NCBI GenBank assembly: GCA_025055795.1
Contig: JANWVV010000021.1
Location: forward strand, 1-64,000
DNA length: 64,000 nucleotides
Source of the DNA: Gemmataceae bacterium
GTDB lineage: Bacteria; Planctomycetota; Planctomycetia; Gemmatales; Gemmataceae
Direction: 5' to 3'
Shown here: positions 46,640-57,024 of the stretch, piece after piece
How positions within the stretch are numbered: position 1 is the stretch's first letter
Layout of the letters: every line of letters begins with the position of its first letter
The notes under the pieces: model-generated
The model's database searches: none
The model's input: only the letters and a program-made list of their open reading frames with translations
Told to the model about the DNA's origin: nothing
Position numbers and translations under genes: made by a program

Positions 46640-47446
46640 ATGAATCCAGCGTGGCGTGCCCGTTACGAATTGGCACTAACAGCAACCCGACAAGCAGGTC
46701 AACTTGCCCGCAGATACTTCACCGCAACTACTCTTGACGTCGAGCAGAAAACCGACCGTACCCCAGTAACCATCGCCGATCGTGAAGCGGAAGCATTATT
46801 ACGAGGAGTGATTCTGGACGCTTTTCCGGATGATGGATTTTTGGGTGAGGAAAGCGGCGATCAGCCGGGCACCTCGGGCTACCGCTGGATCATCGACCCG
46901 ATCGACGGCACCAAGTCGTTCATCCGACGCATTCCCTTATGGGCGACCTTGGTGGGGTTGGAATACAAAGGCGAGATAATTGCCGGGATCGTCTACATGC
47001 CGGAGATGGACCGACTGTATCACGCCTTGCGGGGCGAGGGAGCCTATCTGCAGGACCGCAAGCTGCGGGTGTCGGCCGTCGAGCAGCTCGACCATGCCTT
47101 GCTGTGCTACTCGAGTATGCGATGGTTTTTGGAAGCTGGCAAGGAAGCGGTTTTTCTGGAACTGGTCCGGCGGACCGACCGGCAACGTGGCTACGGCGAC
47201 TTTTACGGGTTTGTGCTGGTGGCCGAAGGGGCCGCTGACTTAATGGTCGACCATGGCTTGAGTCCCTGGGACATCGCTGCACTCGTCCCTATTGTGGCCG
47301 AAGCAGGGGGCCAGATCACCGACTGGCAGGGACAGACCACCATTCATTCGTCCGCTGTCCTGGCCAGCAATGGCCGCCTCCACCCGGCTGCATTGGCAGT
47401 GTTGCAGGGCAACTCAACTGGCTCGTCCGCCAACGGCCACTTCTGA
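46640..47446 (+). CDS. hisN: Inositol monophosphatase-family phosphatase (HisN-like)
   Basis: The 268-residue enzyme belongs to the metal-dependent IMPase superfamily. It has GFLGEESGDQPG (metal Glu), WIIDPIDGTKSFIRRIPLWATLVGL (the DPIDGT motif), and GYGDFYGFVLVAEGAADLMVDHGLSPWDIAALVPIVAEAGG (WD motif). RRIPLW after the DGT loop and the GYGD motif favour the histidinol-phosphatase (HisN) subgroup over inositol monophosphatase. It would then finish histidine synthesis by dephosphorylating histidinol phosphate. Specificity is an inference. The start is ATG 46640; an upstream TTG at 46613 is less likely. Confidence 0.85.
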   Translation: MNPAWRARYELALTATRQAGQLARRYFTATTLDVEQKTDRTPVTIADREAEALLRGVILDAFPDDGFLGEESGDQPGTSGYRWIIDPIDGTKSFIRRIPLWATLVGLEYKGEIIAGIVYMPEMDRLYHALRGEGAYLQDRKLRVSAVEQLDHALLCYSSMRWFLEAGKEAVFLELVRRTDRQRGYGDFYGFVLVAEGAADLMVDHGLSPWDIAALVPIVAEAGGQITDWQGQTTIHSSAVLASNGRLHPAALAVLQGNSTGSSANGHF

Positions 47447-47812
47447 AAATCTGATTCTGTTCCCCTTTTTATCCATTTTCAACTGCACCCGGTTGATCCC
47501 GCAGCAATTCCCCCGGTTTTCTCTGGGTTCTGCCCGGCAATCGTTCGGTATGGACAATACCGCCTATGGGCTTGGATCTTGTACCCGCTAGCTACGCGAT
47601 CAAGTGTCCGAGGCCACCGTTCACATCCGCTCCCCACCGGCGTGAACTGAACTGTTAATCCAGTAGGGTATACTCCCTCCTTGAGCAAGCGTCTCGGATA
47701 AAGCGACTCTCGGCTGAGCGGGGATGTAGCGAATTGTGACCGATCACCAACGCCGTTTGACAATTCTTGAGATAGAGTAATTAGACAGGATAACCGGCTC
47801 AGTAGAAGTGAG
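47447..47812. other. Intergenic region before the MATE gene
   Basis: About 365 bases without a gene. I see no terminator of the phosphatase gene and no recognisable riboswitch in front of the MATE exporter. Confidence 0.35.
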
Positions 47813-49237
47813 ATGTCCGTGGCGTCGAGCACCCCTGTGTTGCCGGCCTCGTTGAGCCGGTCCGTTCTGGCCTTGGCACTGCCCGTTCTGCTACAACAGT
47901 ATCTGCACTTGTTGGTGCGCTTGTCGGACCAGTTTCTGGCCGACCGTTTTCCCTTATCGGATAGCGCCCTCCGGCCCCACTATCTGGCAGCGCTGACCAC
48001 AGCGGGTTACATCTATTGGTTCATTTCGAGCTATACGGTTCTGGTCAGCGTAGGAGCCACGGCGTTAGTGGCCCGGGCCATCGGCGCCCATGACCAGTCC
48101 CTGGCCTGGCATGCGACGGGTCAGTCCATCCTGTTGGCCACCCTGTTCGGGTTGGCAGGTACGATAGGTGGTCTGAGCGGTCTCCCTGCACTACTGCACC
48201 TATTGCGTTTGGAACAACAGGCAGCTAGTTTCGCTTTGCAATTCCTAACACCACTGGCCTGTCTACTGCCTTTCCAGATGGTAGAAACGGCATGTACCGC
48301 CTGCCTGGCGGGTGCAGGAGACACTCGCACCGGTTTGAAAGTGCTGGGGGGCGTTGCCCTGCTGAATGTCCCGTTGGCCTGGCTGTTGTGTTTCGGCTTA
48401 CCCCCGCTGTGGCATGGATTAGGGTTTGTCGGCATTGCCTGGGGGACCGGCTTGGCCCACACGGTGGGGTGCATCCTGCTAGTGGTGTTATTGGCACGCG
48501 GCCGGTCCGGGCTACGACTACTCGGGCTAACGCTGCGACCCGACCTGGCTTTGCAACGGCGTTTGCTCCGTATAAGCATTCCGGCGGCGGTCGATAGCCT
48601 ATCGGTAGCCGTCTGCCAGTTCTGGTTCCTGAGTGTGGTGAATCGCTTGGGTCCCACAGCGGCCGCTGCCCACGGTATTGCCTTGCAGTGGGAGGCCCTG
48701 GCCTACCTGGCGGGTGGAGCGTTCGGGACAGCGGCTATGGCCTTAGTGGGCCAGAACCTGGGGGCCCGCCAACCGCAGCGCGCTGCCCAGGCCGCCTGGA
48801 TGGCCTTCGCCCAAGGGACGATCGTCATGGCATTGATGGGCATTTTGTTCGTGCTTCTGGCCGAGCCGATGTTCCGCTTGTTTTGCCACGAGGCCAACAC
48901 CCGAGCCGTCATAGACGTGGGCGTACCGGTATTGCGGCTGATCTCTCTGGCCATGCCCGCCTTGGCCGCACAGATCATCTTCACCGCAGCCTTACGCGGA
49001 GCCGGAGACGTACGAATACCCGTGCTCATCACCTGGCTGGGTTTTCTAGGCGTCCGGCTGCCTCTTGCCCACCTGCTAGCCTGGCCTTCCATCACGCTGA
49101 ATGATCAAGTCTCTTTACCCGCCCTGAACCTGGGGCTACGCGGAGCCTGGATCGCCATGATCCTCGATCTATGGCTCCGCGGCCTGTTCCTGACTGCTCG
49201 CTTTGCTTGGGGACGCTGGCGACATATTGACGTCTAA
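47813..49237 (+). CDS. MATE family multidrug/metabolite exporter
   Basis: The 474-residue polytopic inner-membrane protein has the MATE plan of twelve helices in two halves. It has LALPVLLQQYLHLLVRLSDQFLAD at the first helix, SVGATALVARAIGA in helix two, then GAGDTRTGLKVL, and in the second half SIPAAVDSLSV, GGAFGTAAMALVGQNLGA and GAGDVRIPVLITW. The duplicated GAGD...R motif is characteristic. MATE proteins export cationic drugs or metabolites using sodium or proton gradients. Loop residues do not decide the coupling ion. The starting ATG is at 47813. It is a single gene. Confidence 0.92.
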   Translation: MSVASSTPVLPASLSRSVLALALPVLLQQYLHLLVRLSDQFLADRFPLSDSALRPHYLAALTTAGYIYWFISSYTVLVSVGATALVARAIGAHDQSLAWHATGQSILLATLFGLAGTIGGLSGLPALLHLLRLEQQAASFALQFLTPLACLLPFQMVETACTACLAGAGDTRTGLKVLGGVALLNVPLAWLLCFGLPPLWHGLGFVGIAWGTGLAHTVGCILLVVLLARGRSGLRLLGLTLRPDLALQRRLLRISIPAAVDSLSVAVCQFWFLSVVNRLGPTAAAAHGIALQWEALAYLAGGAFGTAAMALVGQNLGARQPQRAAQAAWMAFAQGTIVMALMGILFVLLAEPMFRLFCHEANTRAVIDVGVPVLRLISLAMPALAAQIIFTAALRGAGDVRIPVLITWLGFLGVRLPLAHLLAWPSITLNDQVSLPALNLGLRGAWIAMILDLWLRGLFLTARFAWGRWRHIDV

Positions 49238-49499
49238 GTTAACCACCCGTTGCTACCAGCCCGACCCCCGCTCCTCGAGATCAACCAGAGCGACAAACAA
49301 GACCATGACAACATCCGTCACGATGTGGATATATCGGTGACACAAACAAAAGCAGTAAAACAGGACAATCGGGCTTCCCTGCGGCTATTCAGCAAGAAAA
49401 ATATAAGCAACAGCCCAACCGAAACCATAATCTCTTTTGCTCAACGAAATGTGCTTTGCCGACCTACACAACTTATTGAAGAGAGAGGCCCGGTGCTCT

Positions 49500-50051
49500 A
49501 TGAAACTTGATTTTGTTCAAAATATTTGCGGCAAGATCAGACCCGAAAGACCCCGGAAGGCTCACGGTGTGTATCTCGTCAGCAGCGTTCTCGTTCTGCT
49601 GGCCGTTGGAGAATCATTGAATCGCCTTTCAGCACTTCCCGGACAGCAAAAAGTTCCCCCTGAAGTGCAAAAGTTCTGTCCCGTGATGACCCGAGAAGAA
49701 ATCGACCCGGAAACCTCGCCACGGGTTGTCTACGAAGGGGTCAGCATCTACCTCTGTTGTGATCAATGTGTAAACAAGTTCCGGCGGGATCCGCCAGCCT
49801 ATTTGGATCCTGAAATTGTACCTGCTTTACGACGGAAAAAATTGCCCCCACGCGGTTTAGAACAGATATACTGTCCGGTTCTGCGTGATCGCAAGGTGTC
49901 GTCCAAGGATCCTTTCACTATCTACAAGGGAGTCAAAATTTACTTTTACAACGAATTGGCTCGACAACGGTTCGAAAAAGATCCGGAGCGATACGCCGAT
50001 CCGAAAATTCTACCGCAACTGGAAAAGGCATCGAAGCTACCCCTGGAGTAG
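49500..50051 (+). CDS. Membrane-anchored tandem YHS-domain protein
   Basis: The protein has 183 residues, an N-terminal hydrophobic segment (VYLVSSVLVLLAVGESL, anchor or signal) and two YHS-like domains. The first is complete: KFCPVMTREEID, then YEGVSIYLCCDQCVNKFRRDPPAYL, with Cys at the usual metal-binding places. The second starts YCPVLRDRKVS and continues YKGVKIYFYNELARQRFEKDPERYA, where the Cys-Cys...Cys is replaced by Tyr-Asn...Ala. It is therefore probably a dead repeat. YHS domains bind metal ions, often copper. The start is ATG 49500 after GAGAGAGG; the frame is open a little upstream. Confidence 0.8.
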   Translation: MKLDFVQNICGKIRPERPRKAHGVYLVSSVLVLLAVGESLNRLSALPGQQKVPPEVQKFCPVMTREEIDPETSPRVVYEGVSIYLCCDQCVNKFRRDPPAYLDPEIVPALRRKKLPPRGLEQIYCPVLRDRKVSSKDPFTIYKGVKIYFYNELARQRFEKDPERYADPKILPQLEKASKLPLE

Positions 50052-50563
50052 TCACCTCAAACAATTTAGCCCCCTCCACGTTGCTTCTGACGCTCGACTT
50101 TGATAATGGCTTAAAGCAGTTTTTTGACGTTCGACAAGTACCTATTTGATAATGGCTTAAGAGCAGCTTTTAGCTCGTTATGGTAAATCTCTACACATAC
50201 ACCACGAGTCGTATGGTTAATGTCGAATATCGGTTGCTAATGGTCCAGCACGTCCGGATAGTGCAACACACTCTACTGAGCGACTTAAATGCCCCAGCCA
50301 TATAACTCCGACACAATTATCACTCTGCTCGATTCTTGACCATTTCCGTTGACAGCATGGACCTATAAATTGGCTTCACTTTTATACTGTTCTGCATGTG
50401 AAGGGGATCAAAGGAGTGAAGCCAGGACGGAGCGACGCCTCTGCTCCTTGCCTCACTGAGCTACCCCACGGCTAGCTGAAGCGTAACCCGACTCCAACCA
50501 ACTTGTTAGGACGTATGCGGTGGTGGATGGCGTTCCCGAAGGTACGTGTGAGGACCTCCAATC
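50052..50563. other. Intergenic region with a duplicated 16-mer
   Basis: About 510 bases without a gene. The only structure noted is a direct repeat (50099-50160, listed separately). A TTGACA hexamer at about 50353 lacks a well-spaced -10. Confidence 0.4.
50099..50160. repeat. Two exact 16-base direct repeats
   Basis: TTTGATAATGGCTTAA occurs at 50099-50114 and again at 50145-50160, followed in each case by a similar AGCAG(C)TTTT. The copies begin 46 bases apart. Function unknown. A duplicated regulator site or chance short duplication are both possible. Confidence 0.6.
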
Positions 50564-51301
50564 ATGTTGGTAAAACCTAGAAAAGCAGTTATCGGTGGTC
50601 TTATGCTGGTGGGGGCCTTGGCTATCGGCTTCTCTGCGACGGGCACGGCTGCGCGGATCCCTGCCGATACCCGCTTATACGAATTGCGGGTCTATTACGC
50701 TGCCCCCGGTAAGCTGGACGCCTTGCACGCACGCTTCCGCAATCACACCATGAAGTTGTTCGAAAAGCACGGTCTGGGCAACGGCGGCTACTTCGTGCCC
50801 GTTGGCGACAATCCCCAACGCAAGCTGGTGTACTGGATTACGGCACCTAACAAGGCGGCACGGGACAAAAGTTTCGCCGATTTCCTCAACGATCCCGAAT
50901 GGAAAAAGGTCGTCGCTGAAACGGAAAAAGAGGGCAAACTCGTCGAGCGGATCGAATCGACCTTCATGCAATTAACGGATTATTCACCTTCAGTAAAGCT
51001 GGAATGCGCGGACCCGCCTCGCGTCTTTGAACTACGGACCTACACGGCCACTGCTGGCAATCTGGCCGCGCTTAACGAGCGGTTCCGTAACCACACCCTC
51101 AAATTGTTCGAAAAGCATGGCATCACCAACGTGGCTTACTGGAATCTGTTACCGGACCAGCCGAAGGCCGATCGCATGCTGATTTATCTGTTGGCCCATA
51201 AGAGCGTGGAGGCAGCCCGCAAGTCATTCGAAGCCTTCCGCAACGACCCGGATTGGATCGCCGCTCGTAAAGCCAGTGAAGCCAAGGCAGGCGGCGCCTG
51301 A
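50564..51301 (+). CDS. NIPSNAP protein, two domains, C-terminal frameshift
   Basis: After a signal peptide (AVIGGLMLVGALAIGFSATGTAA), two NIPSNAP domains follow: residues about 35-140 (LYELRVYYAAPGKLDALHARF) and 150-245 (VFELRTYTATAGNLAALNERF). Each carries an RNHTxKLFEKHG block. NIPSNAP proteins are small dimeric alpha/beta barrels whose role is uncertain. Domain one ends in FMQLTDYSPS, but domain two stops at AKAGGA (TGA 51299-51301). In the -1 frame from 51295, the sequence reads LTEPKGGVVSEFLLPTDYSPLR and stops at 51366, exactly the missing family tail. A single-base deletion or an assembly error near 51290-51295 explains this. The ATG start is at 50564; no strong ribosome binding site was identified. 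Confidence 0.9.
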   Translation: MLVKPRKAVIGGLMLVGALAIGFSATGTAARIPADTRLYELRVYYAAPGKLDALHARFRNHTMKLFEKHGLGNGGYFVPVGDNPQRKLVYWITAPNKAARDKSFADFLNDPEWKKVVAETEKEGKLVERIESTFMQLTDYSPSVKLECADPPRVFELRTYTATAGNLAALNERFRNHTLKLFEKHGITNVAYWNLLPDQPKADRMLIYLLAHKSVEAARKSFEAFRNDPDWIAARKASEAKAGGA

Positions 51302-51458
51302 CCGAACCCAAGGGGGGCGTCGTGAGCGAATTTTTACTGCCCACGGATTATTCGCCCTTACGCTAGGTCGCGAGAGATTGGTTCCGCCTCGTGCAACGGC
51401 TGGGGGCTATCGATAGGTCCCACCTGCATTAGCCGTAGGGGGAAGGGAGACGCTGATC

Positions 51459-52994
<1,536 letters not shown>

Positions 52995-53348
52995 CCGGGG
53001 ATCGCCTCGGGCCAAAAACGGTGGCCACCTCTGCCAGGTTTCAAACACAATTAAAACGTGCATGTTGATTCCTCGCCCGGTTCAGACCCGTTTGTTCGCA
53101 GCCGCAAAAGTCAGCCACTAGAAACCATTGGAATCAATTAAGGCACGCCCTCAATTCGAAAAGTACGAGGCATACAACATCATGTGAAGTCTCTTATTCC
53201 CCTGTTATCCCCTGTATGCAAAACTTTTTCCTGGCTGTTTCGTCTGGATGAATGAACGCCGCACACACAGGTGTGCACGGTGGTTTATTGTCCGTGCTTT
53301 GGCAGCGGGCCGCAAGGTGTTGGTTTCCCTTTTTCCGGAGGTGCTTCC
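52995..53348. other. Intergenic region
   Basis: About 350 bases before the secreted protein. It contains GCACAC (53261-53266) and GTGTGC (53271-53276), a six-base palindrome around ACAG. This might be an operator or chance. No gene is seen; a frame running from 53271 is extended non-coding sequence upstream of the true ATG. Confidence 0.4.
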
Positions 53349-54278
53349 ATGAAACGCTTATTCTGGCAAGGTCTGGCATTAGGTTTGGTGCTAGTAGCAG
53401 CCTGGCCAGCAGCTGCATTGCGAATTGCTTATTTCCCGCCAACTCAACGGGCCATCCATTCCGAGGTAGTGGTGATCGGCAAGGTGGTAGGTATCGAGAA
53501 GCAGCCGGTGGATCTGGCCCCAGCCCCCGGAGCGACGGACAAAGTTACGCACAAGGTCGCCCTGATCAAGGTCCAGGAAAATCTGACGGGAGCCGACAAT
53601 CTGACTCACTTGAAAATTGCCTATGTGCCGCCTGCTGCTCCGCCACCTGAGGGCGGTGAGCTGGTTCCGGAGCGGCCTATTCGTCCCATTCGGCCTCCGA
53701 TCCGTCCTGGCCTGCAACTGCCGGATTTACGCGAAGGCGACGAATTTCTTTTCTTCCTGGTCAAGCATCCCGGTGGCTCGTACTACATGATGCCAGGGAT
53801 GTACCCACCGATCCCTGTCAAAAAAGATGACGAGGGTGCTAAAAAGGAAATCGAGATGGTCCGCAAGGTGACCGCGGCTCTGGCGCAACCCTTGGCCGGC
53901 CTGAAAAGCGATAAACCCGAGGTCCGAGCCCAAACGGCGGCTATCCTGATCATGAAGTATCGCTCGGCTCCCATGTTCGCCCAGCAGGTGGAACAAGTGC
54001 CCATCGACGCCGAGCTCAGCCGATTGATCCTCCAGGCGCTAGCTGAGGCCGACTGGAGCCAGCAGCCGGAGGGTGAACCGTTCCCCATCCAGCCGGCCCA
54101 GGCGTTCTACTCGCTTGGTCTGGGACCTAACGACGGCTGGAACCCACCCAAGTTTGTACCGCCCCCGCCCGGCCAACCCCCCATCGACTTCAACAAAGTC
54201 ATGCATAAGGCCTTTGTCGAGTGGCTACGCGGACCGGGAAAGGACTATCGCATCAAAAAGTTCGTCGCCAAAAACTAG
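53349..54278 (+). CDS. Secreted hypothetical protein
   Basis: I do not recognise a family. The product is 309 residues, starting at ATG 53349 with GGAGG about nine bases ahead. A signal peptide (LFWQGLALGLVLVAAWPAAA) is followed by LRIAYFPPTQRAIHSEVVVIGKVVGIEK, a beta-strand-rich start. A Pro/Arg-rich stretch with repeated RPIRPIRPPIRP lies at about 120-132, then LREGDEFLFFLVKHPGGSYYMM. The C-terminal third is helical (EIEMVRKVTAALAQPLAGL, ELSRLILQALAEADW). This mix is seen in exported planctomycete proteins. A periplasmic or surface location is likely. Confidence 0.7.
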   Translation: MKRLFWQGLALGLVLVAAWPAAALRIAYFPPTQRAIHSEVVVIGKVVGIEKQPVDLAPAPGATDKVTHKVALIKVQENLTGADNLTHLKIAYVPPAAPPPEGGELVPERPIRPIRPPIRPGLQLPDLREGDEFLFFLVKHPGGSYYMMPGMYPPIPVKKDDEGAKKEIEMVRKVTAALAQPLAGLKSDKPEVRAQTAAILIMKYRSAPMFAQQVEQVPIDAELSRLILQALAEADWSQQPEGEPFPIQPAQAFYSLGLGPNDGWNPPKFVPPPPGQPPIDFNKVMHKAFVEWLRGPGKDYRIKKFVAKN

Positions 54279-54303
54279 CCGAACTGACCAAACCTTGTTG
54301 TAG

Positions 54304-54337
54304 AAAAAATGAATGCCCTGCAAAAAGCAGAGCATTC
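54304..54337 (-). terminator. Terminator-like hairpin, minus strand
   Basis: GAATGCCCTGC (54311-54321) and GCAGAGCATTC (54327-54337) pair over 11 positions with one mismatch around an AAAAA loop. An A-run (54304-54309) on the plus strand becomes a T-run after the hairpin on the minus strand. It probably ends the cupredoxin transcript, about 185 bases past that gene's stop codon. It might also serve the plus-strand gene as a hairpin without a U tract. Confidence 0.6.
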
Positions 54338-54521
54338 TCCGCTAGCTTGCATCCTTAGATACCACTAAATCAGGGGCTTATGGATACTATTTACAGCGAC
54401 GGTAAGCGATCCTTCTCACATAATTGCATCAGCATCAAGGAACTAGTAGCCCGGAATTCAACCTCTAAGTACAAGGCATCAAGAAATTCTGATACCGGCT
54501 TGAGGCCGGACGATAAGGCGT

Positions 54522-55310
54522 CTACTGCTTTGGGGTGATGTCGAAGACAATCGGCTTCAGTTCGGTGACCGGTCCCTGGATTTCGATCTCCTGCCCGAAG
54601 CGTCCGGCCGCTCCTCCCAGAAAGCCGTTTTCATGCCAGACAACCAGGCGGAACTTGCCAACCGGGGCATTTTTGATCTCGAAGTTGCCATTCTCGTCTG
54701 TAACAGCCACATAAGGGTGATCAAATATGCGAACGTAGCCCGTCATCCAGCCGTGGATGGTGCAGGAGTACTTGATAGGCGGCGACTCGAATTGTAAGGG
54801 CTGGGGCATCACCCATTGGTCCATCTTCGGGATCGTCACGTTGTAGTTGCCGTTGTTAGAACTGTTCCAGAAGAAGTTGTGAGCGACGGGCGAAGAGTTC
54901 TTGACGATCAGTTTGTCACCCGGCCGAGCCAAAGTGATCCGCTCCACAAACATGCACTGGGGCTGATCGATGACAATTTCCGCTGGTTTGCGCTTGGCAT
55001 CGTCGGGATGGATCTGCGATGGCAGGAACTTGGATTTAGGATCTTTGTCGTTGGGCCGCAACCAGACCACTACGTTTTTGATCCCCCGATTCTGCGGATG
55101 GACGATCATCGATTCGTCCAGGATAGGCCCTTTAGCCAGGCAGTGATCTCTATCCTGAGTTACGTTGAGAGGCTTGCGTTCGGGTATCGGTTTGTCTTCG
55201 GGGAAAACGACCCGCCCTTTGAGGGTCGCCCATTGCTGGGCATAGGTCGGCCCGGCACAACCCAATAGTACCACCCACGTTCCCCACACTCGTAGATAGC
55301 TCCATTTCAT
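54522..55310 (-). CDS. Exported cupredoxin-like protein
   Basis: The 262-residue protein has a signal peptide (WVVLLGCAGPTYA) and a cupredoxin domain in the middle. A plausible type 1 copper site is visible: His144 (PVAHNFFW), Cys183 and His186 (YSCTIHGW), and Met189, the plastocyanin order. Before it, IPERKPLNVTQDRDHCLAKG and VVVWLRPND resemble related planctomycete and multi-copper proteins. After it, a carboxypeptidase-regulatory-like beta module (VAVTDENGNFEIKNAPVGKFRLVVWHENG) closes the chain. Electron transfer or copper binding in the periplasm is inferred. It is a single gene with a minus-strand terminator downstream. Confidence 0.82.
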   Translation of the reverse strand: MKWSYLRVWGTWVVLLGCAGPTYAQQWATLKGRVVFPEDKPIPERKPLNVTQDRDHCLAKGPILDESMIVHPQNRGIKNVVVWLRPNDKDPKSKFLPSQIHPDDAKRKPAEIVIDQPQCMFVERITLARPGDKLIVKNSSPVAHNFFWNSSNNGNYNVTIPKMDQWVMPQPLQFESPPIKYSCTIHGWMTGYVRIFDHPYVAVTDENGNFEIKNAPVGKFRLVVWHENGFLGGAAGRFGQEIEIQGPVTELKPIVFDITPKQ

Positions 55311-55880
55311 AACGTCGTCCTCTCGATGTTAACGATACAGACAGTTGGACGTGCTTCAGCTAACGTCCAAGTCCAGAAATATTTTTTGTATCTGCCGCAG
55401 CAACGGCAACTACGGGAGCAAATTGGTATTGCGGAAAAATACAGCCAGCACCTGCTATCCGCCACAGGCGGACGCTGGCACTCCCGTCTGTCGCACTCTT
55501 CGTAGTATCGCCGCCATGAATTATGGCCGGTAGCAGGCTTTTCAACCATAAACATCGAACCACGAGAGTGATTCGCGGGGTTTTATGTCGTCACTCTGTG
55601 GTGTCGGAATGTCGTTGATTACCGGCGACATCTGCACTCCTCGAGGCGACGCGGCCTGCTAGGAGTGCCTAAAATGTACTAGACGTTAATCAAGGAGCAG
55701 CAGGAGAAGACCACCACATGCAGACATTAGCCGTCCTTTGCAAGCTCCTCGGTCATCGGCCAGCGAGCTTGTATACCCCATGAGTTGCACCAGGGATCCA
55801 CTCAAGGAATCGCTGTCCCAATCTGCTGCCTGAGTGGCGGCATTTTTCGCCTTGTTTCACCTGGCCAACTGTAAACTTCC
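55311..55880. other. Intergenic region between divergent genes
   Basis: About 570 bases between the divergent cupredoxin and ABC exporter genes. No gene, RNA, repeat or clear promoter was recognised. Confidence 0.4.
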
Positions 55881-57002
55881 ATGCATCCGGACTGGGCAAT
55901 AGCAACCGAGGAACTGACCCGAACGTTTAGCAAACCGCGTCGGCGTCGCGGCCGCTGGGGACTGCAGTGGTGGCGGAAACCCGCCACGGAGAACGAATCA
56001 CCCAGGCAACAGAACTGCTTTCAAGGCGAAGATAGCAACAGTTTTGTGGCTTTGGACCGGGTAACACTACAGGTCCGCCGGGGAGAACTTTTTGGCCTTC
56101 TGGGCCCCAATGGCGCGGGTAAGACCACGCTTATCAAGATATTAGCCACGCTATTGGCTCCCACAAGCGGCCGGGCCTGGGTAGCGGGATGGGACGTCGT
56201 CAGCCATCCTCAGGCTATTCGGCCCTACATCAACATGGTCTCAGGCGGCGAAACCTCCGGCTATGGCATCCTTACTGTTCGGGAAAACCTTTGGCTGTTC
56301 GCGCGGCTGTACGGGATACCCACACGCCTGGCCTACCAACGGATCGATCGCTTACTTGCCGTGGTCGGACTGGAAGATAAGGCACACACCCGAATCAGCC
56401 ACCTATCGACTGGACAACGCCAGAAAATGAACTTTTGTCGGGGATTCATCACCGACCCGATGGTCCTTTTTCTCGATGAGCCGACGCTAGGGCTGGACGT
56501 GGCCAGCGCACGTACCATTCGCTCCTTCATCCGCGAATGGTTACACGAACACCCCGGCCGCACTATCCTGCTGACCACTCATTATCTTGCCGAGGCCGAT
56601 GAGCTGTGTGATCGCTTGGCGATTATTGATCAGGGCCGGCTTCTGGCCTGCGATAGTCCGGCGGCTCTGAAGCGTCTGGTGCAACGACACCCCCGCTACA
56701 GTCTGCACCTGACGCCGGGGGCCAACGGCTGGGCTCCCCTTCGCGGAATGTCCGTCATCCACAATCTGGAGGTGATCCCCCGCGTCGGTGGCGTGGAAGT
56801 GCAACTGGCGTTGCGGGACGAAGGGGCCATTGGCCCCGTGGTTCAAACCCTGCTCCAGCAAGGGGCTCAGATTGTCAATCTGACGAAATTAGAACCGTCG
56901 CTGGAAGACGTTTTTCTTCAACTTGTTGGCCGACGTTGGGAGGGCGACGACCCGGACGGAGTCCTAGCCGCGGCCCAGCCTCGCACTCCCAATGTCCCTT
57001 GA
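55881..57002 (+). CDS. ABC-2 type exporter ATP-binding protein
   Basis: The 373-residue ATPase has Walker A GPNGAGKTTLI, signature LSTGQRQKMNF (variant of LSGGQ), Walker B MVLFLDEPTLGLD and the His switch TTHYLAEADELCD. A C-terminal part with REDEGAIGPVVQTLL-like LRDEGAIGPVVQTLLQQGAQIV and LEPSLEDVFLQL matches DrrA/NatA-type ABC-2 exporters. Between the first strand (TEELTRTF) and FVALDRVTLQVRRGEL is an unusual basic and polar insertion of about 40 residues (RRRRGRWGLQWWRK and onward). The permease follows 22 bases later, so the two form an operon. The exported substrate is unknown. Confidence 0.92.
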   Translation: MHPDWAIATEELTRTFSKPRRRRGRWGLQWWRKPATENESPRQQNCFQGEDSNSFVALDRVTLQVRRGELFGLLGPNGAGKTTLIKILATLLAPTSGRAWVAGWDVVSHPQAIRPYINMVSGGETSGYGILTVRENLWLFARLYGIPTRLAYQRIDRLLAVVGLEDKAHTRISHLSTGQRQKMNFCRGFITDPMVLFLDEPTLGLDVASARTIRSFIREWLHEHPGRTILLTTHYLAEADELCDRLAIIDQGRLLACDSPAALKRLVQRHPRYSLHLTPGANGWAPLRGMSVIHNLEVIPRVGGVEVQLALRDEGAIGPVVQTLLQQGAQIVNLTKLEPSLEDVFLQLVGRRWEGDDPDGVLAAAQPRTPNVP

Positions 57003-57024
57003 GGCGGCCTCATAGGGACTGACC

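Noticed and set aside
50350-50400. TTGACA as a -35 for the NIPSNAP gene
   Set aside because: No -10 element lies at 16-18 bases. The nearest TATAAA and TATACT are badly spaced.
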